A stretch of DNA of 21,161 nucleotides. It comes from a virus. The notes under the pieces are model-generated. The model saw nothing but the letters and a program-made list of their open reading frames with translations. It made no database searches and was not told the origin of the DNA. Numbering within the stretch: position 1 is the stretch's first letter; each line of letters begins with the position of its first letter. Positions 14,084-20,885 of this stretch are shown piece by piece. Where the stretch lies: the IMG/VR virus record IMGVR_UViG_3300009495_000099, positions 1 through 21,161 of that record. One strand, written 5' to 3'. Both the position numbers and the translations under genes were made by a program.

Positions 14084-14112
14084 TTGACAGTTACTGTACC
14101 AAGTTGTACATT
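14084..14112 (+). promoter_or_regulatory. Integrase promoter with overlapping operator-like inverted repeat
   Basis: A perfect TTGACA (14084-14089) lies 17 bases before TACATT (14107-14112, 4 of 6 matches). The inverted repeat TGTAC-N6-GTACA (14095-14110) covers the spacer and the front of the -10, so a protein bound there would block transcription. Confidence 0.6.
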
Positions 14113-14148
14113 ATACGCAGTTAAAGTGTTAAAAATGAGGAGGATTGT

Positions 14149-15222
14149 ATGGGTGTTATCACTAAAAGGGAAACTAAAAAAGGTGTAAGTTACAGGGCAG
14201 TTATTCGCAAGAAAGGCGAGAACACTATAACTAAGACTTTTCTTAAACGCGCACACGCATTAACTTGGATTGCAAAAACAGAAGCCGACTTAGAGTTAGG
14301 CGCGTACCGCGAAGATAAAAACACGCTAGGTGTTCTTATTCAAAGGTACATTACAGAGATACATAAGATCAAACCTTTTGGTCGCAGTAAGATGTGCACA
14401 CTATTGCAGTTGAGTAGCCAGATGGGTCACTACGAGTTGCGAGATTTAACTGCGGATGTTTATCACAAATACGCAGTAGGTCGAGGCGTTCATCCAAGCA
14501 CTGTTAAAATGGATATGTCATACATAGGCGTTGTGTTAAATACAGCGGAAAACCTATGGCGTTTGAAGCCTAAGCTTGACGAGTACAAGAAGGCTGTGGC
14601 TAACCTTAGCAGACTCGGTGTTATATCGTCATCGGATGAGCGTGAGAGGCGAGTAAGTGATGATGAGGTAGAAAGTATATTAAAACACGCTAACTGCACC
14701 ATACCGCTTGCAGACATCGTGAAGTTTGCGCTGTACACCTCTATGCGTGTGGGTGAGATAGCAAGTTTGCGTTGGTCAGATATAAAAGATGACGGCAAAT
14801 CTATAATTATAAGGGAGCGTAAGCATCCTAGAAAAAAGAAAGATCAACAGGTTCCGTTGTTGCCGCAAGCTAGAGAGATAATTCAACGTCAAGAAGTATC
14901 AGAGTCAAGTGCGTTAATTCCTGTCGGTTCTAATTACAATAAAGACTATGCTCGCGCCCGCGACCTTATATTCCCTGTTAATAGTAAGTCAGTTACACAC
15001 GCATTCAGACGAGCGCGCATCCGCGCGGACATTGAGGATTTAAGGTTTCACGATTTGAGGCATGAGGCTATATCGCGCCTGTTTGAGTTGGGCTTAGACT
15101 CGATGGTTGTTGCGGTGTTTAGTGGTCACAGGGATATTAATATGCTCAGACGATACACTCACGTTAACGCTAACAAAGTTTTACAAATGCTTGAGTGCAA
15201 CCCTATTGAATTAGAGGCATAA
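14149..15222 (+). CDS. int: Phage integrase (tyrosine recombinase)
   Basis: The 357-residue protein is of normal length for a phage integrase. The N-terminal arm-binding domain spans about residues 1-60 (KRETKKGVSYRAVIRKKGEN, then FLKRAHALTWIAKTEADLE). A SAM-like core-binding helical domain covers about 60-150. The catalytic domain has Arg200 (SMRVGEIASLRW), Lys225 in the RKHPRKK loop, His301 and Arg304 in RFHDLRHEA, His327 in FSGHRD and the nucleophile Tyr336 in RRYTHV. All six catalytic positions are present, so the enzyme should be active in joining phage and bacterial DNA. A very strong GAGGAGGA site precedes the ATG, with a sigma70-type promoter upstream. It is encoded opposite to the replication genes and converges with them on a shared terminator. 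Confidence 0.95.
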   Translation: MGVITKRETKKGVSYRAVIRKKGENTITKTFLKRAHALTWIAKTEADLELGAYREDKNTLGVLIQRYITEIHKIKPFGRSKMCTLLQLSSQMGHYELRDLTADVYHKYAVGRGVHPSTVKMDMSYIGVVLNTAENLWRLKPKLDEYKKAVANLSRLGVISSSDERERRVSDDEVESILKHANCTIPLADIVKFALYTSMRVGEIASLRWSDIKDDGKSIIIRERKHPRKKKDQQVPLLPQAREIIQRQEVSESSALIPVGSNYNKDYARARDLIFPVNSKSVTHAFRRARIRADIEDLRFHDLRHEAISRLFELGLDSMVVAVFSGHRDINMLRRYTHVNANKVLQMLECNPIELEA

Positions 15223-15250
15223 AAAAAGGGCTGAATTAACAGCCCCTTTC
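15221..15250 (-). terminator. Intrinsic terminator between convergent int and leftward operon
   Basis: Read on the minus strand, an imperfect GC-rich stem (AAAGGGGCTG / CAGCCCTTT with one bulged base, loop TTAATT) is followed by seven T. This ends the leftward replication operon after DUF3310. On the plus strand the same hairpin lies right after the integrase stop but is followed only by CATTTCC, so it stops rightward transcription less well. Confidence 0.85.
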
Positions 15251-15261
15251 ATTTCCTATTG

Positions 15262-15522
15262 TTATGCTTTTTCATCTTCTATTAGCGCCCTTAGATAAAA
15301 CAATGCTTTTTCTAAATCTTCTATTTGCTTCGCATGATTCCCTGCGTTTTTGTGTCTCCATCTGTGAAGGTACTTTTTTATACTTCCCTCTAAGTAATAT
15401 GAGAAGCCATCTCCAAGACTGTCCTCTAAGTATCTAATACATTCTATGCTTCCTTGCATATAATGCTTGGGGTGGTTAACATAGTCTTCTTTTTGTTCTA
15501 TGCCGTTCTGCATATCTAACAT
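15262..15522 (-). CDS. DUF3310 family phage protein
   Basis: The 86-residue protein carries the DUF3310 signature: VNHPKHYMQGSIECIRYLED (VNHPKHY near residues 15-21, IECI), then FSYYLEGSIKKYLHRWRHKN (the 'GN..KYL.R...K' helix) and DLEKALFYLRALI at the end. The family is widespread in tailed phages. As I recall, T7 gp1.7, a nucleotide kinase, is related, which would suggest a role in nucleotide metabolism; that link is from memory and not shown here. A GGAG site lies 10 bases before the ATG at 15522, and a second in-frame ATG follows at codon 4. It is the last gene of the leftward operon, directly before the terminator. Confidence 0.85.
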   Translation of the reverse strand: MLDMQNGIEQKEDYVNHPKHYMQGSIECIRYLEDSLGDGFSYYLEGSIKKYLHRWRHKNAGNHAKQIEDLEKALFYLRALIEDEKA

Positions 15523-15537
15523 ACTGTTGTATCTCCA

Positions 15538-15741
15538 CTATTTAGTTGATATTTGTTCCAAGCCAATATCGCGTTGGTTTTGAAAAAATGCCTCCACGAC
15601 TAGCTTGTCTGCAACTCTTAACTTACCTAGTTTATAGGTAGGTATCGGGAAGTTATCCCTGTGTATGGCGTTGAGTACGCTTTGATGACTCATCCCCATA
15701 AGGTGTGAAAGTTCTTCAACACCTAAGTACGGTTTATTCAT
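15538..15741 (-). CDS. Small HTH DNA-binding protein (excisionase/AlpA-like candidate)
   Basis: The 67-residue protein is a single winged-helix or MerR-type HTH: YLGVEELSHLMGMSHQSVLNAIHR forms the helix-turn-helix (residues 5-28), and DNFPIPTYKLGKLRVADKLV is the wing typical of the HTH_17 and AlpA/Xis groups. The C-terminal helix ends in VEAFFQNQRDIG. Such proteins act as excisionases or as regulators of integrase. It lies 16 bases upstream of DUF3310 and 24 bases downstream of the XRE regulator, all leftward, and within 600 bases of the integrase. A GGGAG ribosome site precedes the ATG. It is the best candidate here for the recombination directionality factor; a plain repressor is the alternative. 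Confidence 0.7.
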   Translation of the reverse strand: MNKPYLGVEELSHLMGMSHQSVLNAIHRDNFPIPTYKLGKLRVADKLVVEAFFQNQRDIGLEQISTK

Positions 15742-15765
15742 TGCTACTCCCTACGTTGTTGGGTA

Positions 15766-16371
15766 TTAAAAAAACGACTCTAGTCTAATCTTATTCAAGA
15801 ATGCCTTTTTGTCGTCCTGATTAAAATCCATTTCGCCTGTTGGAAATCCATTTGGTAAATCAAAAAAATCATAACTAATGTCGCTAAGATCATTTCTGGC
15901 GGCAATAACACTTCTAACCTTTTCTGGTCTGTTGGTTATTGCTACTGTTGCCTTTGCGGCTTTGCGGACATCAACAGGTAATACTTTTGCATATATAACC
16001 TCACCCTGTTTTATCAAAATCAAATCCGCATCCAGAGAATTATCATCGTTAAGCGCAAACGTATGCCCGTTTGACAATGCACACCCACAAAAAGCATAGG
16101 TCGCCGCATCCGCAGTCTGTGCAACTTCTTTCAAAGATGCTTTCTCTGAATAATCTGTACCAAGTGCAAGCCAGTTGTGGTCAACACCTAATAACCTAGC
16201 CAGATGTTTCATAGCCTGTGGTCTTGGTATAGTTGCACCTTGAAACCACTTACGCACAGCCTCTGAACTGACCTTCATTTTCTTAGCTATAATTGTCTGT
16301 CGCCCTGCACCAAATCGAGGGATGTCCTCGTTGGCATCACAGGCCTTCATCAATCTATCTTTAAACTCCAT
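15766..16371 (-). CDS. XRE-type phage regulator with unusual C-terminal domain (repressor candidate)
   Basis: The product has 201 residues. The N-terminal 70 form an XRE/cI-type helix-turn-helix: GRQTIIAKKMKVSSEAVRKW holds both helices, followed by FQGATIPRPQAMKHLARLLG and HNWLALG, the usual ending of this domain in phage repressors. The C-terminal half (75-201) has strands such as ADLILIKQGEVIYAKVL and a KVRSVIAARNDLSDIS piece. I do not see the Ser/Lys dyad or Ala-Gly cleavage site of S24/LexA-type repressors, so RecA-driven self-cleavage is doubtful. A very strong AGGAGGA site lies 6-7 bases before the ATG. The upstream gap holds several palindromes. The gene runs in the same direction as, and downstream of, the replication genes, not divergent from them as in lambda. 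Confidence 0.8.
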   Translation of the reverse strand: MEFKDRLMKACDANEDIPRFGAGRQTIIAKKMKVSSEAVRKWFQGATIPRPQAMKHLARLLGVDHNWLALGTDYSEKASLKEVAQTADAATYAFCGCALSNGHTFALNDDNSLDADLILIKQGEVIYAKVLPVDVRKAAKATVAITNRPEKVRSVIAARNDLSDISYDFFDLPNGFPTGEMDFNQDDKKAFLNKIRLESFF

Positions 16372-16388
16372 AGTATTCCTCCTGCAAG

Positions 16389-16520
16389 TAGCATCCGTTG
16401 CTAATTACTAATATATATATAAATTTATTTGCAAACCACTATTCAAATTTGAATATACGTTAGTTGCGATATAAATTACGCTATATAAAAATAAAAGTCA
16501 ACTTTTAATTGATATATCAA
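16389..16520 (-). promoter_or_regulatory. Regulator control region with three palindromes and a possible promoter
   Basis: The 145-base gap upstream of the XRE gene is very AT-rich. It contains TAGCA-N5-TGCTA (16389-16403), the perfect 14-base palindrome ATTCAAATTTGAAT (16441-16454), and the perfect 12-base palindrome TTGATATATCAA (16509-16520) at the helicase stop. A minus-strand TTGACT at 16502-16497 may be a -35; its best -10 at 17 bases, TAATTT, is poor. TTTGCA about 70 bases later, with TATTAG at 16 bases, is an alternative. TAAAAG-TTGA-CTTTTA (16507-16492) followed by T-rich sequence could act as a weak terminator for the helicase. Confidence 0.5.
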
Positions 16521-17851
16521 CTTTGTACTACTTTTAGAAGTTTTGTTTGTGTGTCGTCTTTCTCTGTTAATGACTTCATTACGTTCTCATCGGCACTGTC
16601 TTTTGCCACGATATGTACTATACGCACAGGCTTTGTCTGCCCCTGCCTGTGAAGCCTAGCGTTAAACTGTTGGTATAGTTCCAGACTCCACGGGAGTCCA
16701 TACCATACGATAATGTTACCGCCCCTTTGTAGATTCAACCCGTGACCCGCAGATGCAGGATGGGTCAGTAATACAGGTATATCACCGCTATTCCAACGAT
16801 CAATAGTTTTAGGATCGTTAGATAAAACCTCTGAGGTTTTGAGGGCTTTCTGTATGACTGCTAAATCACTTTTAAAGTTATAGGCTACCAGTACAGGCTC
16901 TTGGGCTTGCTCTATGATTTGCACCAGTTCGTTTAATTTCTCTTGGTGCAACTCAACAAAATCTTTATCCTCGGTGTAGGCGTTACCATTGCATATCTGC
17001 AACAGCTTGCCCACCTGTACAGCCGCATTGACAGCTAATATCTCTCCCTTATCGTATGACAGGAGGAAGTCTCGCTTCATCTCCTCATAGGCTTTACGGG
17101 CATTGGCAGGCAGTTCCACTTCAATTGTTAAATCAATTCGCTCTGGTAGTTCCAAGTAGTCCTCTGCGCTCATTCTTAGAACGACATCTTTTACTTTCTT
17201 GTACAGTGCATCCGTTCTTTCTGGTCGGACTAGCCATTGATTCCATTGTGGGTTGCCTACTGTCATACAGTATTTCTCTAAAAACTTACCACGGGTGTTT
17301 TCTAGTCGCTCGCCCTTATCCAATAAATACATCTGCGACCATAAATCTATGAGAGAGTTAGGTGCGGGTGTCCCTGTTAACTGCACCATGCGTTTAATCT
17401 TACCCAGTACCTTTCTAAACGACTTCCAACGCTTGCTTGAGTGTGATTTAAAGCTACTGCTCTCATCTATTATCACGCAGTCGTAATGCCACTTCTGACC
17501 TAATAACTCTACAAGCCACGGAATCATCTCCCTGTTAATGATGTGCAGTTGTGTGTCTTCATACACTGCGGTTTTGCGCTTTGCGGGGGTGAGTCCTGCC
17601 AATATGGTGTATTGCAGATTGATATGCTCCCAGTTGCGTATCTCCTCAGCCCATGTGTGTTTAGCCACTCGTAGCGGGGCAACTATAAGTGTGCGTTTAA
17701 TCTTTTTGTCTTTGATTAAATCGCTTAAAGCTGTGAGGGTGGATATGGTTTTACCCAGACCCATATCAATCCACAATGCGGCTTTCTTGTTGGCTTTAAC
17801 AAACTTAACCGCCTTATGTTGATACTCATGCATCTTGCTTCTATCTAGCAC
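16517..17851 (-). CDS. SNF2-like DNA helicase/ATPase
   Basis: The product has 444 residues from GTG 17851, which has a GAAGGGAAG site upstream; ATG 17833 (residue 7) is the alternative. The superfamily 2 motifs are complete: Walker A DMGLGKT (29-35), I-a LIVAPLRVAKHTW, Walker B IIDES (127-131, DES instead of DEAH), motif III QLTGTPAP (157-164), motif V ASAGHGLNLQ (366-375) and motif VI ARLHRQGQTKPV (398-409). This is the short phage branch of SNF2 proteins, without extra chromatin-related domains, usually next to VRR-NUC and family A polymerase in replication modules. It probably remodels or unwinds DNA during phage replication. Its start overlaps the VRR-NUC stop region by 7 bases. The gene ends at the palindrome before the XRE gene. 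Confidence 0.9.
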   Translation of the reverse strand: MLDRSKMHEYQHKAVKFVKANKKAALWIDMGLGKTISTLTALSDLIKDKKIKRTLIVAPLRVAKHTWAEEIRNWEHINLQYTILAGLTPAKRKTAVYEDTQLHIINREMIPWLVELLGQKWHYDCVIIDESSSFKSHSSKRWKSFRKVLGKIKRMVQLTGTPAPNSLIDLWSQMYLLDKGERLENTRGKFLEKYCMTVGNPQWNQWLVRPERTDALYKKVKDVVLRMSAEDYLELPERIDLTIEVELPANARKAYEEMKRDFLLSYDKGEILAVNAAVQVGKLLQICNGNAYTEDKDFVELHQEKLNELVQIIEQAQEPVLVAYNFKSDLAVIQKALKTSEVLSNDPKTIDRWNSGDIPVLLTHPASAGHGLNLQRGGNIIVWYGLPWSLELYQQFNARLHRQGQTKPVRIVHIVAKDSADENVMKSLTEKDDTQTKLLKVVQS

Positions 17852-18108
17852 AGTAGTTTCTTCCCTTCTTCGATGTCGTCAATGATGTGTACTGTCCAAC
17901 CCACTGCGGCTAACCGCCTGTGTATCGCCTCTTGGTAGGGCGTTGGCTTTTTCTTAGGGGCTTTGAACTCAACGATGATTAGTTCACCATCTCTAAAATA
18001 CATTCGGTCAGGTACGCCTCGCTGTGAAGGCGATACCCACTTGTAAGAAAGCCACCCCTGCGCTTTTGCGTAGTCGCTGACTTTCTTTTCAACGTATGAC
18101 TCTCTTAT
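17845..18108 (-). CDS. VRR-NUC family nuclease, non-canonical start (ATA) or frameshift product
   Basis: An open frame of 87 codons lies between polymerase and helicase. It begins IRESYVEKKVSDYAKAQGWL and continues with KWVSPSQRGVPDRMYFRDGE, IIVEFKAPKKKPTPYQ and AVGWTVHIIDD. The Pro-Asp of GVPDR, Glu-Phe-Lys of VEFKA and the downstream Gln are the active site of the VRR-NUC branch of PD-(D/E)XK nucleases, and the length matches small phage members. There is no ATG, GTG or TTG ahead of the conserved part; an upstream TGA bounds the frame. ATA at 18108-18106 overlaps the polymerase TAA as ATAA, with GAGAGG 8 bases before it. The frame is -1 to the polymerase, and the AAAA run just before the stop would allow slippage. 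One G-to-A change would turn a normal ATGA overlap into this ATAA. Confidence 0.8.
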   Translation of the reverse strand: MRESYVEKKVSDYAKAQGWLSYKWVSPSQRGVPDRMYFRDGELIIVEFKAPKKKPTPYQEAIHRRLAAVGWTVHIIDDIEEGKKLLC

Positions 18109-20003
18109 TTTCGATACCTCTCAGACTCGTAACCTTCTGCTTCGACAGGGATGCCCTCTGCCCACACGGGGAGTTGGCACATAATCTCTTCAAAGTCTTT
18201 GAGGCTACCGACACCTTTCGGCACATCAGCCACAATTTCATCGTGTACATGGAGAACGACTGGGTATTTAGACTGCTCTAGCCGCAGTACCGCCTCAGCT
18301 AATAAGTCTCTAGCGACTGCCTGTGTGATAGATTGAACCAGTGAGCCGCCATAGGCTTTGATCTCACCCCATCTATGTATGTGGTTGTTCATACCGCTGT
18401 ATACTAAGTCCATGCCTCTATCGCCCTGAACTAGTTTGGCTTCTGGGAATGATAGGATTCTGCCACTAGGTAGCTTGAATAGTAGGTCGCCTTTGACCCA
18501 CTTAAATTCACCCTTTGCGGCTTTGTACACTTTCCCTTTGTAGCTAACAGCGTTTCGGGCGGCTCGCTCTGTCGATACCCACAGTTTTACAATAGGGTCA
18601 TTGGCTTCACGCCAATCATTGCGAATCTTTAGCGCCTGTTGCTCATCAACATCTGCGCCATACACCTCAGCCATCTTCTGGAATGCTCTAATCCCGCCTT
18701 GATACCCAAGTGCTAGTGTTGCTACCTTGCCCACAAAGCGTTGGTCTTTGTCCACTTCTCCGTAAGGTATTCTGTACATCGTTGCGGCTGTAAATTTATA
18801 AATGTCTTTGCCGTTCGCAAACACTTTAAGTACAGAGTCATGGTCAGCTATCCACGCTAAGGCACGAGCCTCGATGCTTGAGTAGTCAGCACACATCAAT
18901 CTATGCTCTTCTGAGGCTATGAGCATTCCTCGCAGACAGCTAGACATCGCCTCCATAGGTTCTATATCTATCTTCTCTGGGTCTTTGGCTTTCATCTGCT
19001 CGATAACAGAATCGACATCATCAATAGATGGGCGTGGTAGGTTTTGAGGTTGGAAGTGACGACCAGACCATCTCCCTGTAGCCGCCCCGTGGTACATTAA
19101 AATGCCATGCGCTCTGCCATCCTTACCGAGTACGGCTTTCATTGCGTCATACTTTTTGGTACTCGACTTAGATAGTGCCTGCCTTATTTCAAGAAATTTC
19201 TTGACGTTATCAGGGCAGTTATCATCAGATATCGCCGCTTCTACTGCCTGTTTGTCGTAACCTGTCATGCTGTAAGCCTGTGAGGTTATCCACGCTAACG
19301 ACTTAGCACGACTTGCGGTGTTATCTAAAACACCCCCTGTTATCTCATACACTTCCTTGTTTAAGGTTTTGCTGTGCTTGTCTATGATCTCAAGCGCGTT
19401 GTATATGCTGTCCCTATCTAAACGCACACCGCGCCAGTTGATAAGCTGATCGGTTTCCCAAACGTCATTCTCTAAACCTCTGAGGTCACGCAACATTTTG
19501 CGTATCTCTCGCTCTGCAACAACGTCCTGTAGACAGTAGTCGTAGAGTTCTTGATAAAGTTGTGGGTCACGAACACGCTCGCCACGATAAGGCTTACAGC
19601 AACGCTGTATAAGTATCTTGCCTCGTTTGCTTTTAGCGGCATCACCTTCAAGACCTAGCGCCTCGCCACACTTTCCAAGTGCGCGGGGGTACGCTTGTGC
19701 GGCGGCTAGTGCGGCAGTGTCTCGCCACTGATTAATAGGTACAGGCTTCCACTTGAGTACAAGATTCCAAATACCCATCTCGAAAAAACTATTCCATGCC
19801 CACACTGTCGCACCGCCTGCTTCTATTAATGTGAAAAGGCGGTGGGGTAGTGGGTCGTTTGGTGTCCACAATTCTGGTGGTTCATCATCCACAGACCATG
19901 CAAGGCATAGCACTTCGGTTGTGGGGTGGTCAGCGTATGCGTATGCGCCTGATTTGCGTATATCGCATTCACTATATGTTTCAAAATCAATTGATATATT
20001 CAT
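18105..20003 (-). CDS. Family A DNA polymerase with 3'-5' exonuclease domain
   Basis: The ATG at 20003 is chosen over TTG 20024: it has a GAAGAGA site and an ATGA overlap with the preceding gene. The product has 632 residues, short because it lacks the 5'-3' exonuclease of E. coli Pol I. The exonuclease domain opens with ISIDFETYSE (Asp6, Glu8), has WNSFFEMGIWN as the probable second motif and YCLQDVVAEREI (Asp160 region) as the third. The polymerase domain has TGRWS (309-313), motif A CADYSSIEARALAW (Asp373), motif B QRFVGKVATLALGYQGG (Arg422, Lys426, Tyr434) and motif C VLHVHDE (587-589). All catalytic residues are present. This is the main phage replicase of the leftward operon. Its stop codon TAA lies in CGAAAATAAG, shared with the VRR-NUC frame. 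Confidence 0.95.
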   Translation of the reverse strand: MNISIDFETYSECDIRKSGAYAYADHPTTEVLCLAWSVDDEPPELWTPNDPLPHRLFTLIEAGGATVWAWNSFFEMGIWNLVLKWKPVPINQWRDTAALAAAQAYPRALGKCGEALGLEGDAAKSKRGKILIQRCCKPYRGERVRDPQLYQELYDYCLQDVVAEREIRKMLRDLRGLENDVWETDQLINWRGVRLDRDSIYNALEIIDKHSKTLNKEVYEITGGVLDNTASRAKSLAWITSQAYSMTGYDKQAVEAAISDDNCPDNVKKFLEIRQALSKSSTKKYDAMKAVLGKDGRAHGILMYHGAATGRWSGRHFQPQNLPRPSIDDVDSVIEQMKAKDPEKIDIEPMEAMSSCLRGMLIASEEHRLMCADYSSIEARALAWIADHDSVLKVFANGKDIYKFTAATMYRIPYGEVDKDQRFVGKVATLALGYQGGIRAFQKMAEVYGADVDEQQALKIRNDWREANDPIVKLWVSTERAARNAVSYKGKVYKAAKGEFKWVKGDLLFKLPSGRILSFPEAKLVQGDRGMDLVYSGMNNHIHRWGEIKAYGGSLVQSITQAVARDLLAEAVLRLEQSKYPVVLHVHDEIVADVPKGVGSLKDFEEIMCQLPVWAEGIPVEAEGYESERYRK

Positions 20004-20284
20004 ACTAATGATCTCTTCAGCCAATCCGTGCTGAGTTTATTTTTGCCATCAGCAATGTTTGATCTACTTTTTGCTCTTCTTTCTCTTGTTCTTGGCAGTA
20101 AATCTTTATCAGTTATGTGGACTTCATCAAAATAGGTTGCTCTTCTTTTTTTCATACCCATGCGGTTTTGCAGTGTTTTGTATGGGATGTCAGCTAGTTC
20201 TGCTATCTCTTTGACTATGACTACTTGCCCACTCAATTCTTCAAAGCGTTCACCTACATACTTGTAACTGAGTGTTGCTTTCAT
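20000..20284 (-). CDS. Small basic protein with HTH-like segment, unknown function
   Basis: The 94-residue protein starts at ATG 20284, behind AAGGATAAAAA, immediately after an intrinsic terminator. Residues about 20-45 (VVIVKEIAELADIPYKTLQN, then RMGMKKRR) look like a helix-turn-helix of the 'IAE.A.IPYKTL.NRM' type, and the rest is basic (DLLPRTRERRAKSRSN and WLKRSLV). The stop overlaps the polymerase ATG as ATGA, so it is coupled to polymerase translation. It may bind DNA, perhaps as a replication initiator accessory or regulator of the operon; no family is recognised with confidence. Confidence 0.65.
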   Translation of the reverse strand: MKATLSYKYVGERFEELSGQVVIVKEIAELADIPYKTLQNRMGMKKRRATYFDEVHITDKDLLPRTRERRAKSRSNIADGKNKLSTDWLKRSLV

Positions 20285-20292
20285 TTTTTATC

Positions 20293-20320
20293 CTTAAAAA
20301 AAAGGGGCGCATACCGCCCC
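20293..20320 (-). terminator. Intrinsic terminator inside the replication operon
   Basis: Read on the minus strand, GGGGCG-GTATG-CGCCCC (20320-20304) is followed by a run of eight T, just after the DUF2815 stop and 20 bases before the ATG of the next gene. It is a textbook intrinsic terminator. It should reduce or gate transcription into the HTH-like, polymerase and helicase genes. Confidence 0.9.
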
Positions 20321-20327
20321 ATTCTTG

Positions 20328-20876
20328 TTAGCTTAAAAAGTCATCGTCATTAGCGTCTGCGGCTTGCTCTTTGCTGATGTCAGCAAACACAGACTCAACC
20401 TTTACACCGCCTCCTCCGAAGCTGTCACCATCTTTCACAAACTGGATAGCTTGTAGGTTGCAGTTAACGCGCTTACCAAACTGATTGTTTTGCACCCAAA
20501 GGCTCACTGCGCCATTTACATAAGCGCCTGCGTAGGGTTTTTCATCTTCTTCAACTAACTGCGTTCTATCACGATCAATAATTACTGGGCGCTGTCTGGA
20601 ACTACAGCTAATAAACACTGCGTTTTCATAGCCGTCATACGCCTTGTCTTCGCCATCGCCTAGACAGGTTTTTAAACCTTTAGGAATGTCGCCATTAAAG
20701 GCAACAGTCGCTACTTGCTTAATAGCTTTTTTGAACTCCGCTATTTGATCTTTATCAGCGTCTTTGTCTAATAGAAAATTTGCGCTGTATTTTGCTGTTT
20801 GACCTTCCATGTAGGCTTTTGGTGTCCATATCTGCGGAAAAGATAACCGCACGTTTTTTAAAGTAATTACACTCAT
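20328..20876 (-). CDS. ssDNA-binding protein, DUF2815 / Enc34-type
   Basis: The product has 182 residues. The opening VITLKNVRLSFPQIWTPKAY, then GQTAKYSANFLLDKDAD and FKKAIKQVATVAF, is characteristic of DUF2815, the family that includes the single-stranded-DNA-binding protein of Enterobacter phage Enc34. Strands and turns such as GYENAVFISCSSRQRPVIID, KPYAGAYVNGAVSLWVQNN and GKRVNCNLQAIQFVKDGDSF form the OB-like core. The C-terminus ends DANDDDFLS, an acidic tail like those by which SSBs recruit replication proteins. A GAGAAG site lies before the ATG, and the previous stop is 9 bases upstream. The gene is followed directly by a strong terminator, so it is likely expressed at higher level than the genes beyond, as expected for a stoichiometric SSB. 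Confidence 0.9.
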   Translation of the reverse strand: MSVITLKNVRLSFPQIWTPKAYMEGQTAKYSANFLLDKDADKDQIAEFKKAIKQVATVAFNGDIPKGLKTCLGDGEDKAYDGYENAVFISCSSRQRPVIIDRDRTQLVEEDEKPYAGAYVNGAVSLWVQNNQFGKRVNCNLQAIQFVKDGDSFGGGGVKVESVFADISKEQAADANDDDFLS

Positions 20877-20885
20877 TAAGACTTC

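Noticed and set aside
17056-17822. Plus-strand open frames across the helicase
   Set aside because: They are short, overlapping shadows of a gene with complete helicase motifs.
20004-20024. TTG start seven codons upstream for DNA polymerase
   Set aside because: ATG 20003 has its own ribosome site, an ATGA overlap, and puts the exonuclease motif at the very N-terminus as in relatives.
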